Position numbers and translations under genes: made by a program. From assembly GCF_000733765.1 (NCBI RefSeq), contig NZ_JPOG01000001.1, positions 2,356,001-2,420,000 on the forward strand: a stretch of 64,000 nucleotides of DNA. Reading direction: 5' to 3'. Of this stretch, positions 45,840 to 55,214 are shown in pieces. This DNA comes from Algiphilus aromaticivorans DG1253 (GTDB lineage: Bacteria > Pseudomonadota > Gammaproteobacteria > Nevskiales > Nevskiaceae). How positions within the stretch are numbered: the first letter of the stretch is position 1; every line of letters starts with the position of its first letter. The notes beneath the pieces were generated by a model, which did not search any database, was not told the origin of the DNA, and saw only the letters and a program-made list of their open reading frames with translations.

Positions 45840-46166
45840 TCATCTTTCTGCTCGCAACTTCACAGCCTGGGCCGGTGCGTTGTGCGAGCGGCTGGCGCGG
45901 GAACTTGTCCCTGCCGCCGCCGTCGGGCGCGCGACATTGGAAATCTCGTGCCAACGGCCGCCGCGGGCACTAAGCTCGGTCTTCCGGACCTCGCCAAGTG
46001 CCCCAGCCCGGGCCTTCTGACCGGCCTCATTGGTAACGTCGTGCGAACGGCCGCCGCGGTCACTAAGTTCGCGCTTCCTGCGCTCACTAAGTGACCCGGC
46101 CGCGGCCGTCCTGGCCGCGGCGTTCGCGAAATTTTCGTGTTCACTGGACACGAAAATTTCGCTCAC
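45840..46166 (-). CDS. Possible translated repeat ORF downstream of rpmJ (uncertain)
   Basis: A 108-codon frame opens with GTG 46166, which overlaps the rpmJ stop (GTGA), so coupled translation is possible. It has 31-residue repeats, each containing patterns such as [14 protein letters not shown] and [14 protein letters not shown], with a third partial copy. The composition (Arg, Ala, Gly, Ser) is what GC-rich repeats give in any open frame, and the compensatory stem changes favour DNA or RNA structure over protein. No family is recognised. I list it because the start overlap and the repeat length of 31 codons leave coding possible. Confidence 0.2.
   Translation of the reverse strand: MSEIFVSSEHENFANAAARTAAAGSLSERRKRELSDRGGRSHDVTNEAGQKARAGALGEVRKTELSARGGRWHEISNVARPTAAAGTSSRASRSHNAPAQAVKLRAER
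45842..46120 (-). repeat. Tandem 93-bp repeats with conserved hairpins between rpmJ and rpsM
   Basis: Two full copies, 45935-46027 and 46028-46120, match at 68 of 93 positions by my count; a third, more worn copy precedes them at about 45842-45934. Each full copy holds a 39-base hairpin (45965-46003 and 46058-46096) with a 7-bp outer stem, a 4-bp inner stem and a 5-base loop. Outer stems are GGGCACT/AGTGCCC and GGTCACT/AGTGACC; inner stems GGTC/GACC and GCGC/GCGC. Three base pairs differ between copies and all keep pairing. On the transcribed strand the loops read CGGAA and AGGAA. Confidence 0.75.
46126..46162 (-). terminator. Perfect 15-bp hairpin directly after the rpmJ stop
   Basis: GCGAAATTTTCGTGT (46126-46140) and ACACGAAAATTTCGC (46148-46162) pair without mismatch over a 7-base loop. 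It touches the rpmJ stop codon (46163-46165). It could end or stabilise the spc transcript, but there is no T-run after it, so a classic intrinsic terminator is not shown. Part of one arm coincides with the unit start of the 93-bp repeats. Confidence 0.6.
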
Positions 46167-46276
46167 CCCTGCCGCTGCTTGTGGCGGGCGTCGGTGCAGA
46201 TGACGCGCACGGAACCGTTGCGGTTGATCACCTTACAGTTTCTGCAGATCTTCTTTACGGAGGCTCTTACTTTCAT
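46163..46276 (-). CDS. rpmJ: 50S ribosomal protein L36
   Basis: 37 residues: [20 protein letters not shown], then [17 protein letters not shown]. Cys11, Cys14, Cys27 and His32 make the zinc ribbon, so this is the zinc-binding form; a zinc-free paralogue is not in the window. It is the last gene of the spc cluster, 23 bases after secY. Confidence 0.96.
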   Translation of the reverse strand: MKVRASVKKICRNCKVINRNGSVRVICTDARHKQRQG

Positions 46277-46299
46277 GATGCGGTTTCCTGAAAATCGGC

Positions 46300-47652
46300 T
46301 CAGCGGACGGTGCCGGCCCGGCCGATGGACTTGAGGTTGGCTTTCTTCAGCACGCTGTCGTACTGATGCGACATCAGATGCGCCTGCAGCTGCGACATGA
46401 AGTCCATCGCCACGACGACGACGATCAGCAGCGAGGTGCCGCCGAAGTAGAAGGGCACGCTCCACTGCGAATACAGGATTTCCGGCATCAGACAGATGGC
46501 GGTGATATAGGCCGCACCCACTACGGTCAGGCGCGTTAGCACAGTGTCGATGTACTGGCCCGTCTGCAGTCCGGGACGAATACCGGGGATGAATGCACCG
46601 GAACGCTTCAAGTTGTCGGCGGTGTCCTTGGAATCGAAGACCAGCGCCGTGTAGAAGAAGCAGAAGAAGATGATCATGCTCGCGTAGAGCAGTATGTAGA
46701 TCGGCTGCCCCGGCGATAGCGTATTCGCGATGGCGCCCATCGTCCCGGAACCGGCTTCTCCGAAGAAGCGGATCATCGAGGCCGGAAAGAGAATGATGCT
46801 GGAAGCGAAGATGGGCGGAATGACGCCGGCCATGTTGACCTTCAGCGGCAGGTGCTGGGTCTGCGCTGCGAAGACGCGGCGACCCTGTTGACGCTTGGCG
46901 TGCTGCACGGGAATGCGACGCTGAGCGCGCTCCATGAACACAATGAACCAGGTCACACCAACCGCCAGCACCATGATGATCAGTACCTGGAAGGCGCTCA
47001 TCTCGCCTTCACTGGTCAGCTGAGCGATGGAGCCCAGCGCCGAGGGCAGCCCCGCGACGATGCCGGCGAAGATCAGTATGGAGATGCCGTTGCCGATGCC
47101 GCGCTCGGTAACCTGCTCGCCCAGCCAGACGAGGAACATCGTGCCCGTGGTCAGCGACACAGCCGCCACGAAGATGAAGCCGATGCCCGGGCTGATGGAT
47201 ACACCCGAGTTCTGCAGCGCCACCGAGGCGCCGATGGACTGGAAACCAGCCAGCACCAGCGTGCCGTAACGCGTGTAGCGCGTAATCTGCTTGCGACCCT
47301 GCTCGCCTTCTTTGCGCAGCTCCTTCAACGTAGGAACCACCGCCGTAAGCAGCTGCATGATGATGGAGGCGGAGATATACGGCATCACGCCCAGCGCGAA
47401 GATCGACAGTCGCTCCAACGCGCCGCCGGAGAACATGTTGAACATGTCCAGGATCGAGCCACGCTGCTGCTCGAAGAGCTGTGCCATCTGTACCGGGTCG
47501 ATACCGGGGACGGGAATGAACGTACCGATGCGGTACACGACGAGCGCGCCCAGCACGAAGAGCAGGCGCGAGCGCACCTCCCCCAGCTTGGAGAGGTCCG
47601 GCTTCATGCTCGGCGCAGCGGCGCCGGCGGGATTCTGCGGATTGCGGGCCAT
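46300..47652 (-). CDS. secY: Protein translocase subunit SecY
   Basis: 450 residues (E. coli 443) with ten membrane helices. Landmarks are [14 protein letters not shown] at helix 1, the plug region after it ([24 protein letters not shown]), the cytosolic loop with [14 protein letters not shown] and the C-terminal [22 protein letters not shown]. An alternative start at ATG 47607 would shorten the N-terminus by 15 residues. SecY is the channel of the SecYEG translocon. The neighbours rplO and rpmJ are the usual ones. Confidence 0.98.
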   Translation of the reverse strand: MARNPQNPAGAAAPSMKPDLSKLGEVRSRLLFVLGALVVYRIGTFIPVPGIDPVQMAQLFEQQRGSILDMFNMFSGGALERLSIFALGVMPYISASIIMQLLTAVVPTLKELRKEGEQGRKQITRYTRYGTLVLAGFQSIGASVALQNSGVSISPGIGFIFVAAVSLTTGTMFLVWLGEQVTERGIGNGISILIFAGIVAGLPSALGSIAQLTSEGEMSAFQVLIIMVLAVGVTWFIVFMERAQRRIPVQHAKRQQGRRVFAAQTQHLPLKVNMAGVIPPIFASSIILFPASMIRFFGEAGSGTMGAIANTLSPGQPIYILLYASMIIFFCFFYTALVFDSKDTADNLKRSGAFIPGIRPGLQTGQYIDTVLTRLTVVGAAYITAICLMPEILYSQWSVPFYFGGTSLLIVVVVAMDFMSQLQAHLMSHQYDSVLKKANLKSIGRAGTVR

Positions 47653-47690
47653 GAAGTTCGCTTCGCTGGGATGCTGGGTCGGTTACCGAA

Positions 47691-48137
47691 TCAGCCGGCC
47701 GGCTTGTCGGCTACGCTGCCGCCGGCGGCTTCGATGGCCGCACGGGCGCCCTTGCTGGCACCGATACCGGTCAGCGTCACCTTGCGGCTGATGCTGCCCG
47801 TGGCGATGACCTTGATGCGGTTGATGCCGCGCGGCACCAAGCCCTTGTCCTTGAGGGCCGCAGGATCGATGCTATCGAGACCGCAGCGCTCCAGATCGGA
47901 GAGGCGCAGCTCGACGCAGTCGCCAGCGGCCATCGAGGCAAAACCCCGCTTCGGAAGACGGCGCTGCAGCGGCATCTGACCGCCCTCGAAGCCGACCTTG
48001 TTGTAGCCGCCCGAGCGCGCGTGCTGGCCCTTGTGACCGCGACCGCCGGTCTTGCCCAGACCTGAGCCGATGCCGCGGCCGACACGCTTGCGGGCCGTCT
48101 TGGAGCCCGCAGCGGGATGGATATCATTCAGTTTCAT
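47691..48137 (-). CDS. rplO: 50S ribosomal protein L15
   Basis: 148 residues (E. coli 144). The Gly/Arg-rich N-terminal extension [20 protein letters not shown], which runs deep into the large subunit, and [17 protein letters not shown] are typical. The C-terminal half has GISRK-like [22 protein letters not shown]. It lies 22 bases after rpmD and 38 bases before secY. Confidence 0.98.
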   Translation of the reverse strand: MKLNDIHPAAGSKTARKRVGRGIGSGLGKTGGRGHKGQHARSGGYNKVGFEGGQMPLQRRLPKRGFASMAAGDCVELRLSDLERCGLDSIDPAALKDKGLVPRGINRIKVIATGSISRKVTLTGIGASKGARAAIEAAGGSVADKPAG

Positions 48138-48159
48138 AAGGCGTAATCCCGGAGCAGTG

Positions 48160-48351
48160 TTACTGCAGTTCCTCGACCTTCAGGAGAAATTCGGCCTTGC
48201 GCACCATGCCCATATTCGCGGGCGTGGCGAGAATCTCGCGGCTATCGCCGATTTTGCGCAGGCCGAGGCCGTTGACGTTGTTCCTGTGCTGCTTGAGGCG
48301 CCCGATAAGCGACCCCGTCAGCGTGACGCGGATCTTCCTTGTCTCAGCCAT
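48160..48351 (-). CDS. rpmD: 50S ribosomal protein L30
   Basis: 63 residues (E. coli 59): [20 protein letters not shown] and [17 protein letters not shown] mark the short bacterial L30. Its start overlaps the end of rpsE by eight bases, which implies coupled translation. Confidence 0.96.
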   Translation of the reverse strand: MAETRKIRVTLTGSLIGRLKQHRNNVNGLGLRKIGDSREILATPANMGMVRKAEFLLKVEELQ

Positions 48352-48877
48352 GAGTCACCTCCCGACCGGTGATTTCCTCGACGGACTTGCCGCGCTTGGC
48401 GGCCACTTCCTCGGGCAGACGGATCGCTGACAGCGCGTTGATGGTGGCGCGAACGAGGTTGATCGGATTGCGCGAGCCATAGCTCTTGGCGAGCACGTTG
48501 TGCACGCCGGCAACCTCGAATACCGCGCGCATGGCACCACCGGCGATGACGCCGGTACCACTTGAGGCCGGACGCACGAGTACGCGGGTGGCGCCGTGAC
48601 TACCCTCAATGGCGTGCTGCACCGTTTCCTCGTTGAGCGCGACGCTGACCATGGTCTTGCGCGCGCGCTCCATCGCCTTCTGGATGGCAACGGGAACCTC
48701 ACGGGCCTTGCCATAGCCAAAACCGACGCGACCTTGACCGTCGCCGACCACGGTCAGGGCCGTAAAGGCAAACTGCTTGCCGCCCTTCACCGTCTTCGAG
48801 ACGCGATTGATGGTGATCAGCTTTTCTGCGAGGTCGCTGCCCTGACCGCCGTCGTACTGGTTGTCCTGCTTGGCCAT
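48344..48877 (-). CDS. rpsE: 30S ribosomal protein S5
   Basis: 177 residues (E. coli 167). The double-stranded RNA-binding part reads [21 protein letters not shown] with [20 protein letters not shown]; the C-terminal part has [21 protein letters not shown] and [19 protein letters not shown]5 contributes to decoding accuracy. The start lies three bases after rplR. Confidence 0.98.
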   Translation of the reverse strand: MAKQDNQYDGGQGSDLAEKLITINRVSKTVKGGKQFAFTALTVVGDGQGRVGFGYGKAREVPVAIQKAMERARKTMVSVALNEETVQHAIEGSHGATRVLVRPASSGTGVIAGGAMRAVFEVAGVHNVLAKSYGSRNPINLVRATINALSAIRLPEEVAAKRGKSVEEITGREVTHG

Positions 48878-48880
48878 CGT

Positions 48881-49240
48881 TTAAAACTCCAATCCGTTTT
48901 CGCGCGCGGCATCGGCGAGCGCCTTGACGCGCCCGTGGTACTTGAAGCCGGAGCGGTCAAAGGCAACCGAGCTGATGCCCTGCTCCTTCGCGCGACGTGC
49001 GATCTCGGCGCCTACTTGAGCGGCCGCGGCGACATTGCCGGTGCCATTCTCGAGCGCCTGGGCGATCGTCTTCTCTGTGGTCGAGGCAGCGACGACGGTG
49101 TGCGCAGCATCGGGCGCAATGATTTGCGCATAGATGTGACGCGGGGTCCGGTTGATACAGAGGCGATAGTGCCCCTGGAGCCGGATCTTGGCCCGCGCCT
49201 TGCGGGCGCGCCGCTGGCGGTTGATCTTCTTTGCTTGCAT
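48881..49240 (-). CDS. rplR: 50S ribosomal protein L18
   Basis: 119 residues (E. coli 117), with [20 protein letters not shown] at the basic N-terminus, [20 protein letters not shown] and [30 protein letters not shown] at the end in the usual order. L18 binds 5S rRNA with L5. It is 18 bases after rplF. Confidence 0.98.
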   Translation of the reverse strand: MQAKKINRQRRARKARAKIRLQGHYRLCINRTPRHIYAQIIAPDAAHTVVAASTTEKTIAQALENGTGNVAAAAQVGAEIARRAKEQGISSVAFDRSGFKYHGRVKALADAARENGLEF

Positions 49241-49258
49241 GGCTTGGATCCTGAGGCG

Positions 49259-49789
49259 CTACTTCTTCTTGGCTTCCTTCATGACGATGCGCTCACCTTC
49301 ATAGCGCACCCCCTTGCCCTTGTACGGTTCCGGCGGACGCAGGGCGCGGATCTCGGCAGCGACCTGGCCTACGGCCTGGCGGTCGGAACCGGATACCACA
49401 ATCTCTGTCTGCGTCGGCGTCTGCGCGCTCACCCCTTCGGGCAAGGCGTATTCCACCGGGTTCGAATAACCCAGCGAGAGCGTGATCTGCTTGCCCTGCG
49501 CCTGAGCGCGATAACCGACACCGACCAGCTGGAGCTTGCGCTCGAAGCCGGCGGTCACGCCGGTGACCATGTTGTTGAGATTCGCGCGGACGGTGCCGGC
49601 CATCGCCGGATCCTTCTCCGCGCTTGCTTCCGCCACGCGCAGCTGGTCACCTTCCAGCTCAATGTCGACACCAGCGTTCAGTGTCATGGTCAGGGTCGCC
49701 TTGCTGCCCTTGACCTGCACGTCGCGGCCGTTGATCGAGACCTCGACACCCTTGGGAACGGTGATCGGCGCTTTTGCGACTCGATACAT
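49259..49789 (-). CDS. rplF: 50S ribosomal protein L6
   Basis: 176 residues (E. coli 177). It starts [20 protein letters not shown] (E. coli: [20 protein letters not shown]), has two repeats of the L6 fold and ends [23 protein letters not shown]. It sits near the sarcin-ricin loop and the factor-binding site. It lies 36 bases after rpsH. Confidence 0.98.
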   Translation of the reverse strand: MYRVAKAPITVPKGVEVSINGRDVQVKGSKATLTMTLNAGVDIELEGDQLRVAEASAEKDPAMAGTVRANLNNMVTGVTAGFERKLQLVGVGYRAQAQGKQITLSLGYSNPVEYALPEGVSAQTPTQTEIVVSGSDRQAVGQVAAEIRALRPPEPYKGKGVRYEGERIVMKEAKKK

Positions 49790-49825
49790 GTTGCGATGTC
49801 CTGCAAAAAAGGAATGGAGGTCGCG

Positions 49826-50221
49826 CTAGGCGACGTAACAGAGCACTTCGCCGCCAATGCCTTCGGCACGGGCCTGACGATCAGTGCGCAGACCGCGCGA
49901 GGTCGAGACGATGGCCACACCGAGACCGCCCATGACGCTGGGAAGCTCGTCCTTGCCGCGGAACATCCGCAGCGAAGGCTTGCTGGCGCGGTCGAGGCGC
50001 TCGATGACCGGCTTGCCCCCGAAATACTTGAGGGTGACCGTGACGACAGCTTCCGCGCCTTCGCCCGACACGCCTACATCATTGATGTAGCCCTCGGACT
50101 TGAGGACCTCGCCAAGATGAAGCTTCAGCTTGGAAGCCGGCGCGGTGACGGTGCGCTTGCCCGCCGCCTGCGCGTTGCGGATGCGGGTCAGGAAGTCGCT
50201 GATGGGATCGCTCATGCTCAT
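49826..50221 (-). CDS. rpsH: 30S ribosomal protein S8
   Basis: 131 residues (E. coli 130): [20 protein letters not shown] (after an extra N-terminal MS), the central region [21 protein letters not shown] and the C-terminal [13 protein letters not shown] with [19 protein letters not shown]8 is a primary rRNA binder and, in E. coli, the repressor of the spc operon acting at the rplE leader. It follows rpsN by ten bases. Confidence 0.98.
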   Translation of the reverse strand: MSMSDPISDFLTRIRNAQAAGKRTVTAPASKLKLHLGEVLKSEGYINDVGVSGEGAEAVVTVTLKYFGGKPVIERLDRASKPSLRMFRGKDELPSVMGGLGVAIVSTSRGLRTDRQARAEGIGGEVLCYVA

Positions 50222-50231
50222 CGTCGTTCTC

Positions 50232-50537
50232 CTACCAGCTCGCTTTCTTGAGACCGGGAACTTCGCCGTTCATCGCGGCCTCGCGCAGCTTGTTTCGGCC
50301 GAGACCGAATTTCTGGTAGACGCCCCGCGGCCGCCCGGTGATCGCGCAGCGATTGCGCTGGCGGGCCGGGCTGGAGTCGCGCGGCAGCTTCTGCAGCTTC
50401 ACCACCGCATCCTGCTTCTCCTCGAAACTCGAGTTCTCGGAAGCGATGATGCGCTTCAGCTCTGCGCGCTTCTTTGCGTACTTGGCCACGAGCTTCGTAC
50501 GTTTCTGCTCGCGGTTCACCATGCCTTTCTTTGCCAT
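50232..50537 (-). CDS. rpsN: 30S ribosomal protein S14 (long, zinc-free form)
   Basis: ATG 50537 gives 101 residues, the same as E. coli S14. It has [45 protein letters not shown] and [21 protein letters not shown]. No CxxC pair is present, so this is the long zinc-independent type. It lies 13 bases after rplE. Confidence 0.97.
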   Translation of the reverse strand: MAKKGMVNREQKRTKLVAKYAKKRAELKRIIASENSSFEEKQDAVVKLQKLPRDSSPARQRNRCAITGRPRGVYQKFGLGRNKLREAAMNGEVPGLKKASW

Positions 50538-50550
50538 GCCTGTCGTCGCT

Positions 50551-51114
50551 CTACTTGCGGAAGGGGAAGCCGAAGGCATCGAGCAGCATGCGGCCTTCCT
50601 TATCGTTGCGGGCGGAGGTCGAAATCGTGATGTTCATGCCACGAATCTTGTCGACCCGGTCGTAATCGATCTCCGGGAAGATGATCTGCTCGTTGATCCC
50701 GAAATTGAAATTGCCACTGCCGTCGAAGCCGCGCGCGGGAATGCCGCGGAAGTCGCGCATACGCGGCATACCAACGTGAATCAGCCGCTCGAGGAACTCG
50801 TACATGCGGCTGCCGCGCAGCGTCACCATCGTGCCGATCGGAAAGTCCTCGCGGATGTTGAAGCCCGCGATCGCCTTGCGCGCCTTGGTAATCATCGGCT
50901 TCTGGCCGGCGATGGCGGTGAGGTCGGAGACGGCGTGCTCCAGTACCTTGCGATCGCGCACGGCCTCGCCCACGCCCATATTGAGCGTGACCTTGACCAC
51001 GCGAGGCACGGCATTGATGTTGCAGCCGATCTGCTTCTGCAACTCACCGCGGATCGTGTCGCGGTACTGAGCCTGCAGGTTCGGAACGCGTTTGTTTTCA
51101 GCCTGCTCAGACAT
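50551..51114 (-). CDS. rplE: 50S ribosomal protein L5
   Basis: ATG 51114 gives 187 residues (E. coli 179), with a short N-terminal extension ([11 protein letters not shown]). Core stretches are [37 protein letters not shown] and [18 protein letters not shown]5 binds 5S rRNA and contacts P-site tRNA. The start overlaps the end of rplX by eight bases. Confidence 0.98.
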   Translation of the reverse strand: MSEQAENKRVPNLQAQYRDTIRGELQKQIGCNINAVPRVVKVTLNMGVGEAVRDRKVLEHAVSDLTAIAGQKPMITKARKAIAGFNIREDFPIGTMVTLRGSRMYEFLERLIHVGMPRMRDFRGIPARGFDGSGNFNFGINEQIIFPEIDYDRVDKIRGMNITISTSARNDKEGRMLLDAFGFPFRK

Positions 51115-51433
51115 CGACCACCTCGCCGTTGCTCTTGAAGTAGCGCACCTTGCGTGCCTTGTCACCCTCGCCCTCAACGCGGAAACCGATGCGATCGCCT
51201 TTTTCGGCCTTGGCGTTCCACAGCATCACGTTGGAGATATGCAGCGGCATCTCCTTGTCCACGACGCCGCCCGGGACGCCGGCGTTGGGATCCGGCTTCT
51301 GGTGCTTCTTGGCGATGTTGACGCCCTCGACAACCACGCGCTGGTCGTCGACCAAGCGCGAGACGGTGCCGCGACGTCCCTTGTCCTTACCTGCTGTGAC
51401 GACGACATCGTCGCCCGTACGAATTCTCTTCAT
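51107..51433 (-). CDS. rplX: 50S ribosomal protein L24
   Basis: ATG 51433 gives 108 residues (E. coli 104). The KOW motif is in [20 protein letters not shown], followed by [18 protein letters not shown] and [10 protein letters not shown]24 starts assembly of the large subunit at the 5' end of 23S rRNA. It is 16 bases after rplN. Confidence 0.98.
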   Translation of the reverse strand: MKRIRTGDDVVVTAGKDKGRRGTVSRLVDDQRVVVEGVNIAKKHQKPDPNAGVPGGVVDKEMPLHISNVMLWNAKAEKGDRIGFRVEGEGDKARKVRYFKSNGEVVDV

Positions 51434-51449
51434 GATCTTCCTGCCTGCC

Positions 51450-51815
51450 TCAGAGCACTTCTGGGGCGAGCGAAATGATGCGCATGTACTTGGCACGCAG
51501 CTCACGCGTGACCGGCCCAAAAATACGTGTGCCGATGGGGTCGCCCTTGTTGTCGAGCAACACGGCCGCATTGGTGTCGAAGCGAATCGCGGAGCCGTCG
51601 TTGCGACGCACCGGATGCCGCGTGCGCACGACCACCGCGTTGTGCACTTCGCCCTTCTTGACCTTGCCGCGCGGGATCGCGTCCTTGACGCTGACCTTGA
51701 CGACATCACCGACGTGGGCATAGCGACGACCGGTGGAGCCCTGAACGCGTATCACTTGGACGAGCTTGGCGCCGCTGTTGTCGGCGGCCAGAAGTGTGGA
51801 TTCCTGTTGGATCAT
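51450..51815 (-). CDS. rplN: 50S ribosomal protein L14
   Basis: ATG 51815 gives 121 residues (E. coli 123): [20 protein letters not shown], the core [20 protein letters not shown] and the end [25 protein letters not shown]14 forms an intersubunit bridge and is the target of RsfS, encoded in this window too. It lies ten bases after rpsQ. Confidence 0.98.
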   Translation of the reverse strand: MIQQESTLLAADNSGAKLVQVIRVQGSTGRRYAHVGDVVKVSVKDAIPRGKVKKGEVHNAVVVRTRHPVRRNDGSAIRFDTNAAVLLDNKGDPIGTRIFGPVTRELRAKYMRIISLAPEVL

Positions 51816-51825
51816 GGACGGGGCC

Positions 51826-52113
51826 TCAGCCGGCTGCGGACAGGTCGATGTCGCGGTCAACCACGTCGACGAGCGTGAAGTGCTTGTCCTTGGAAACCGG
51901 GCGGCAAGAACGAATGGCCACAAGGTCCCCGATGCGCGCGCTGTTTTCGGCGTCGTGCACCTTCAGTCGCGTCGACCGACGGATGTACTTGTTGTAGAGC
52001 TTGTGCTGCACGCGGCGCTCGATGAGAACCGTGGCGGTCTTGTCCATCTTGTCCGAGACCACACGGCCATAAAGGAGCCGCTGCGCACCACTTTCTTGCT
52101 GATTGTCCGACAT
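51826..52113 (-). CDS. rpsQ: 30S ribosomal protein S17
   Basis: ATG 52113 gives 95 residues (E. coli 84), the extra length being an N-terminal [11 protein letters not shown]. The core has [35 protein letters not shown] and [21 protein letters not shown]17 binds the 5' domain of 16S rRNA early in assembly. It is 13 bases after rpmC and closes the S10 cluster. Confidence 0.97.
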   Translation of the reverse strand: MSDNQQESGAQRLLYGRVVSDKMDKTATVLIERRVQHKLYNKYIRRSTRLKVHDAENSARIGDLVAIRSCRPVSKDKHFTLVDVVDRDIDLSAAG

Positions 52114-52126
52114 CGTGACTACTTCC

Positions 52127-52327
52127 TCAGGCCTTCGCAGTGCGCATGGTGGTCTTGACACGCGCGATGTTGCGTCGCACCTCGCGCACGCGGTGGTGCT
52201 GCGTCAGCTGACCGGTCGCGGCCTGCATGCGCAGATTGAACTGTTCCTTGCGCAGGGCTTCGAGCTCCTCGCGCAGGCCTTCGGCGTCCTTGCCGTCGAG
52301 CTTGTTGACGTATTCCTTGGCTTTCAT
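52127..52327 (-). CDS. rpmC: 50S ribosomal protein L29
   Basis: ATG 52327 gives 66 residues (E. coli 63), a two-helix protein with [37 protein letters not shown] and [12 protein letters not shown]. It lies at the peptide exit where SRP and trigger factor dock. The start overlaps the rplP stop (one base shared). Confidence 0.96.
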   Translation of the reverse strand: MKAKEYVNKLDGKDAEGLREELEALRKEQFNLRMQAATGQLTQHHRVREVRRNIARVKTTMRTAKA

Positions 52328-52740
52328 CACATGATCGTCCGGTTGACGAATTCGCACTTGATGGGCAGCTTTGCAGCGGCGAGGCGGAAGGCCTCCCGTG
52401 CGACTTCTTCTGACACACCTTCCATCTCGTAGATCATGCGACCGGGCTGCACCTTGGCGGCCCAGTACTCGACATTGCCCTTGCCCTTGCCCATGCGGAC
52501 TTCGAGCGGCTTGGTCGTGACCGGGACGTCCGGAAAGACGCGGATCCAGAGCTTACCGCCGCGCTTGACGTGACGGTTGATGGCACGGCGCGCGGCCTCG
52601 ATCTGGCGCGCGGTCAGCCGACCGTGCTCCAGGCACTTCAGGCCGTACTCGCCGAAGGAGACCTTGTTACCGCGCTGCGCAAGACCACGGTTCTTGCCCT
52701 TTTGCTGCTTGCGGTACTTGGTGCGCTTGGGTTGCATCAT
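52327..52740 (-). CDS. rplP: 50S ribosomal protein L16
   Basis: 137 residues (E. coli 136): [60 protein letters not shown] and [20 protein letters not shown]. The Arg in the [11 protein letters not shown] loop region that is hydroxylated in some bacteria is present. L16 shapes the A-site tRNA elbow contact. It follows rpsC by 14 bases. Confidence 0.98.
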   Translation of the reverse strand: MMQPKRTKYRKQQKGKNRGLAQRGNKVSFGEYGLKCLEHGRLTARQIEAARRAINRHVKRGGKLWIRVFPDVPVTTKPLEVRMGKGKGNVEYWAAKVQPGRMIYEMEGVSEEVAREAFRLAAAKLPIKCEFVNRTIM

Positions 52741-52754
52741 GGCGCGTACTCTCC

Positions 52755-53429
52755 TTAGCTGGCGGCTTCAGCGGTTTCGGCAGGCTTCTCGGCTTCGAAC
52801 TGCTCGCCGTTGAAGACCCAAACCTTGACCCCGATGATTCCGTAGGTCGTGTGCGCTTCGGCCAGCCCGTAGTCGATATGCGCGCGCAGGGTATGCAGCG
52901 GAACGCGACCCTCGCGATACCACTCGGTGCGCGCGATCTCGGCGCCATTCAAGCGGCCGGAGACCTGGATCTTGATGCCGCCGGCGCCGATGCGCATGGC
53001 GTTCTGCACCGAGCGCTTCATGGCGCGACGGAACATGATGCGGCGCTCCAGCTGCTGGGCGACCGACTCGGCGATGAGATAGGCGTCGAGCTCGGGCTTG
53101 CGAATCTCTTCGACCGAGACATGCACGGCGTCGGCACGCAGGCCCATGCGCACGGCGATGTCCTGCTTGAGCTTCTCGATGTCCTCGCCCTTCTTGCCGA
53201 TGACGATGCCCGGACGCGCGGTGTGGATCGTCAGGCGCGCCGACTTGGACGGACGGTCGATCTGCACGCGCGAAACCGAAGCCTTGGCCAGGCGCTTGCG
53301 CACGAAGTCGCGCACCTCGATATCGGTGGCGAGCTGCTCGCGGTAGGCATCGCGCTCGGCGTACCAGTTCGACGTCCACTTGGTCGTGATACCCAGGCGG
53401 AAGCCGTTCGGATGTACTTTATGACCCAT
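52755..53429 (-). CDS. rpsC: 30S ribosomal protein S3
   Basis: 224 residues (E. coli 233). The KH domain has [20 protein letters not shown] with the GxxG loop IGKKG; the C-terminal domain has [20 protein letters not shown] and [13 protein letters not shown]3 forms part of the mRNA entry helicase with S4 and S5. It is 17 bases after rplV. Confidence 0.98.
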   Translation of the reverse strand: MGHKVHPNGFRLGITTKWTSNWYAERDAYREQLATDIEVRDFVRKRLAKASVSRVQIDRPSKSARLTIHTARPGIVIGKKGEDIEKLKQDIAVRMGLRADAVHVSVEEIRKPELDAYLIAESVAQQLERRIMFRRAMKRSVQNAMRIGAGGIKIQVSGRLNGAEIARTEWYREGRVPLHTLRAHIDYGLAEAHTTYGIIGVKVWVFNGEQFEAEKPAETAEAAS

Positions 53430-53446
53430 GGGTTCTCGTCCTGCGC

Positions 53447-53779
53447 TTACTGGTCCGCGACGCGGATCGTGATATGACTGGTCGGCTTCACAATGCGGTC
53501 GGCGCGGCCCTTGGCGCGCGGCATCATGCGTTTGATCTGCGGTCCTGCGTCCACCATGATCTCGGAGATCCGCAGCTCATCGACGTCGGCGCCGAAATTG
53601 TTCTCGGCGTTGGCAATCGCCGACTCGAGCACCTTGCGGATCACGCCAGCCGCCTTCTTGTTCGAAAAGCGCAGCAGCGACAGCGCCTGGTCCACGGGCT
53701 TGCCGCGGACCTGGTCGGCCACGAGCCGCCCTTTCTGGGGTGACAGTCGCGCAAAACGCAGGACGGAATGAGTCTGCAT
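53447..53779 (-). CDS. rplV: 50S ribosomal protein L22
   Basis: ATG 53779 gives 110 residues, the same as E. coli. It has [40 protein letters not shown] and the hairpin loop [20 protein letters not shown] that lines the peptide tunnel and is altered in macrolide-resistant strains; here it is the normal sequence. It lies two bases after rpsS. Confidence 0.98.
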   Translation of the reverse strand: MQTHSVLRFARLSPQKGRLVADQVRGKPVDQALSLLRFSNKKAAGVIRKVLESAIANAENNFGADVDELRISEIMVDAGPQIKRMMPRAKGRADRIVKPTSHITIRVADQ

Positions 53780-53781
53780 GA

Positions 53782-54054
53782 TCAACGTGCCTTCTTGTCG
53801 GCGACGTGGCCCTTGAAGGTCCGCGTCGGAGCGAATTCACCGAGCTTGTGCCCGACCATGTTCTCAGTGACGAAGACCGGCATATGCTGCCGCCCGTTGT
53901 GCACCTGCATGGTCAGACCGACCATATCCGGCGTCACCATCGAACGACGCGACCAGGTCTTGATCGGCCGCTTGACACGGGAGGCCTGCGCCTCATCGAC
54001 CTTCTTGGCCAGGTGGTGATCCACGAAAGGACCTTTCTTCAATGAACGTGGCAT
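53782..54054 (-). CDS. rpsS: 30S ribosomal protein S19
   Basis: 90 residues (E. coli 92): [40 protein letters not shown] and [20 protein letters not shown]. It binds with S13 in the head of the small subunit. It follows rplB by 12 bases. Confidence 0.98.
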   Translation of the reverse strand: MPRSLKKGPFVDHHLAKKVDEAQASRVKRPIKTWSRRSMVTPDMVGLTMQVHNGRQHMPVFVTENMVGHKLGEFAPTRTFKGHVADKKAR

Positions 54055-54066
54055 TGCGATACCTCG

Positions 54067-54906
54067 TTACTTCTTCTTCTTCGCCGTGCGCTTGCGCACG
54101 ATGAACTGGTTGGTGCGCTTGTTATTGCGCGTCTTGTAGCCCTTCGACGGCTGACCCCACGGCGATACCGGGTGCGGGTTGCCCTGCCCCGACTTGCCTT
54201 CACCACCACCGTGCGGGTGGTCGACCGGGTTCATCACCGTGCCGCGCACTGTCGGGCGGACGCCCTGCCAGCGCTTGGCGCCGGCCTTGCCCAGCACGCG
54301 CAGGCTGTGCTCCGAGTTACCGACCTCGCCAACGACAGCGCGGCACTCGGCGAAAATCTTGCGCATCTCGCCGGAGCGCATGCGCAATGTCACGTAGCCA
54401 CCTTCGCGGGCCACCAACTGCACCGCCGCACCCGCGGAACGGGCCATCTGCGCACCCTTGCCGGGACGCATCTCGATGCAGTGAATGGTCGTACCGAGCG
54501 GAATGTTCCGCAGCGGCAGGCAGCAGCCGGGCTTGATCGGGGCGGACTCGCCACTGAAGACGGCATCGCCAACCTTCAGATGACGCGGCGCAATGATATA
54601 CCTCCGCTCGCCATCCGCATAGACCAAAAGCGCGATATGGGCGCTGCGATTGGGATCATGTTCGACGCGCTCGACCTTGGCCGGCACGCCGTCCTTGTCG
54701 CGCTTGAAGTCGATGATGCGGTACGCCTGCTTATGGCCACCGCCGCGATGACGCGTCGTGATACGGCCCGCGTTGTTACGGCCGCCGGTGCGCGACTGTT
54801 TCTCGACCAACGGCGCGTGCGGTCCACCACCGTGCAGGTCCTTGTTGATGACCTTGACTTGGTGACGGCGCCCGGCCGATGTCGGCTTGCTCTTCTGGAT
54901 CGCCAT
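54067..54906 (-). CDS. rplB: 50S ribosomal protein L2
   Basis: 279 residues (E. coli 273). Conserved parts are [39 protein letters not shown] and the C-terminal [20 protein letters not shown] with the conserved His needed near the peptidyl-transferase centre. A lysine-rich tail ends it ([10 protein letters not shown]). It lies eight bases after rplW. Confidence 0.98.
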   Translation of the reverse strand: MAIQKSKPTSAGRRHQVKVINKDLHGGGPHAPLVEKQSRTGGRNNAGRITTRHRGGGHKQAYRIIDFKRDKDGVPAKVERVEHDPNRSAHIALLVYADGERRYIIAPRHLKVGDAVFSGESAPIKPGCCLPLRNIPLGTTIHCIEMRPGKGAQMARSAGAAVQLVAREGGYVTLRMRSGEMRKIFAECRAVVGEVGNSEHSLRVLGKAGAKRWQGVRPTVRGTVMNPVDHPHGGGEGKSGQGNPHPVSPWGQPSKGYKTRNNKRTNQFIVRKRTAKKKK

Positions 54907-54914
54907 GCTTGCCT

Positions 54915-55214
54915 CTAGTTCGCGGAGCCGAGGAAGTCGATCTCGCTACCCTCGGCGAGGGTGACGTAGGCCTTCTTCCAGTCGGAGCGACGGCCCATGC
55001 TGCGGCCGAAGCGCTTGGTCTTGCCCTTGACGTTCAGGGTGCTCACACCGGTGACGCGGACCTCGAAGAGCTTCTCGACGGCCTCGCGGATTTCCGGCTT
55101 GGTCGCATCACGCGCAACCTTGAGCACGATCTGGTTCTGTGCCTCGGCGGCGCGGTTGCCCTTTTCGGAGATCACCGGCGCCCGGATGATTTCGTGCAGA
55201 CGGTCGATATTCAT
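54915..55214 (-). CDS. rplW: 50S ribosomal protein L23
   Basis: ATG 55214 gives 99 residues (E. coli 100): [40 protein letters not shown] and [21 protein letters not shown]23 is the main docking point for SRP and trigger factor at the tunnel exit. Its start overlaps the rplD stop (ATGA). Confidence 0.98.
   Translation of the reverse strand: MNIDRLHEIIRAPVISEKGNRAAEAQNQIVLKVARDATKPEIREAVEKLFEVRVTGVSTLNVKGKTKRFGRSMGRRSDWKKAYVTLAEGSEIDFLGSAN

Noticed and set aside
45842-46162. CRISPR array
   Set aside because: Repeats are 93 bp, adjoining and divergent without unique spacers, and no cas gene is present.
48596-50251. A 551-codon plus-strand frame opposite rpsE-rplR-rplF-rpsH
   Set aside because: It spans four ribosomal genes antisense and has no recognisable domain.
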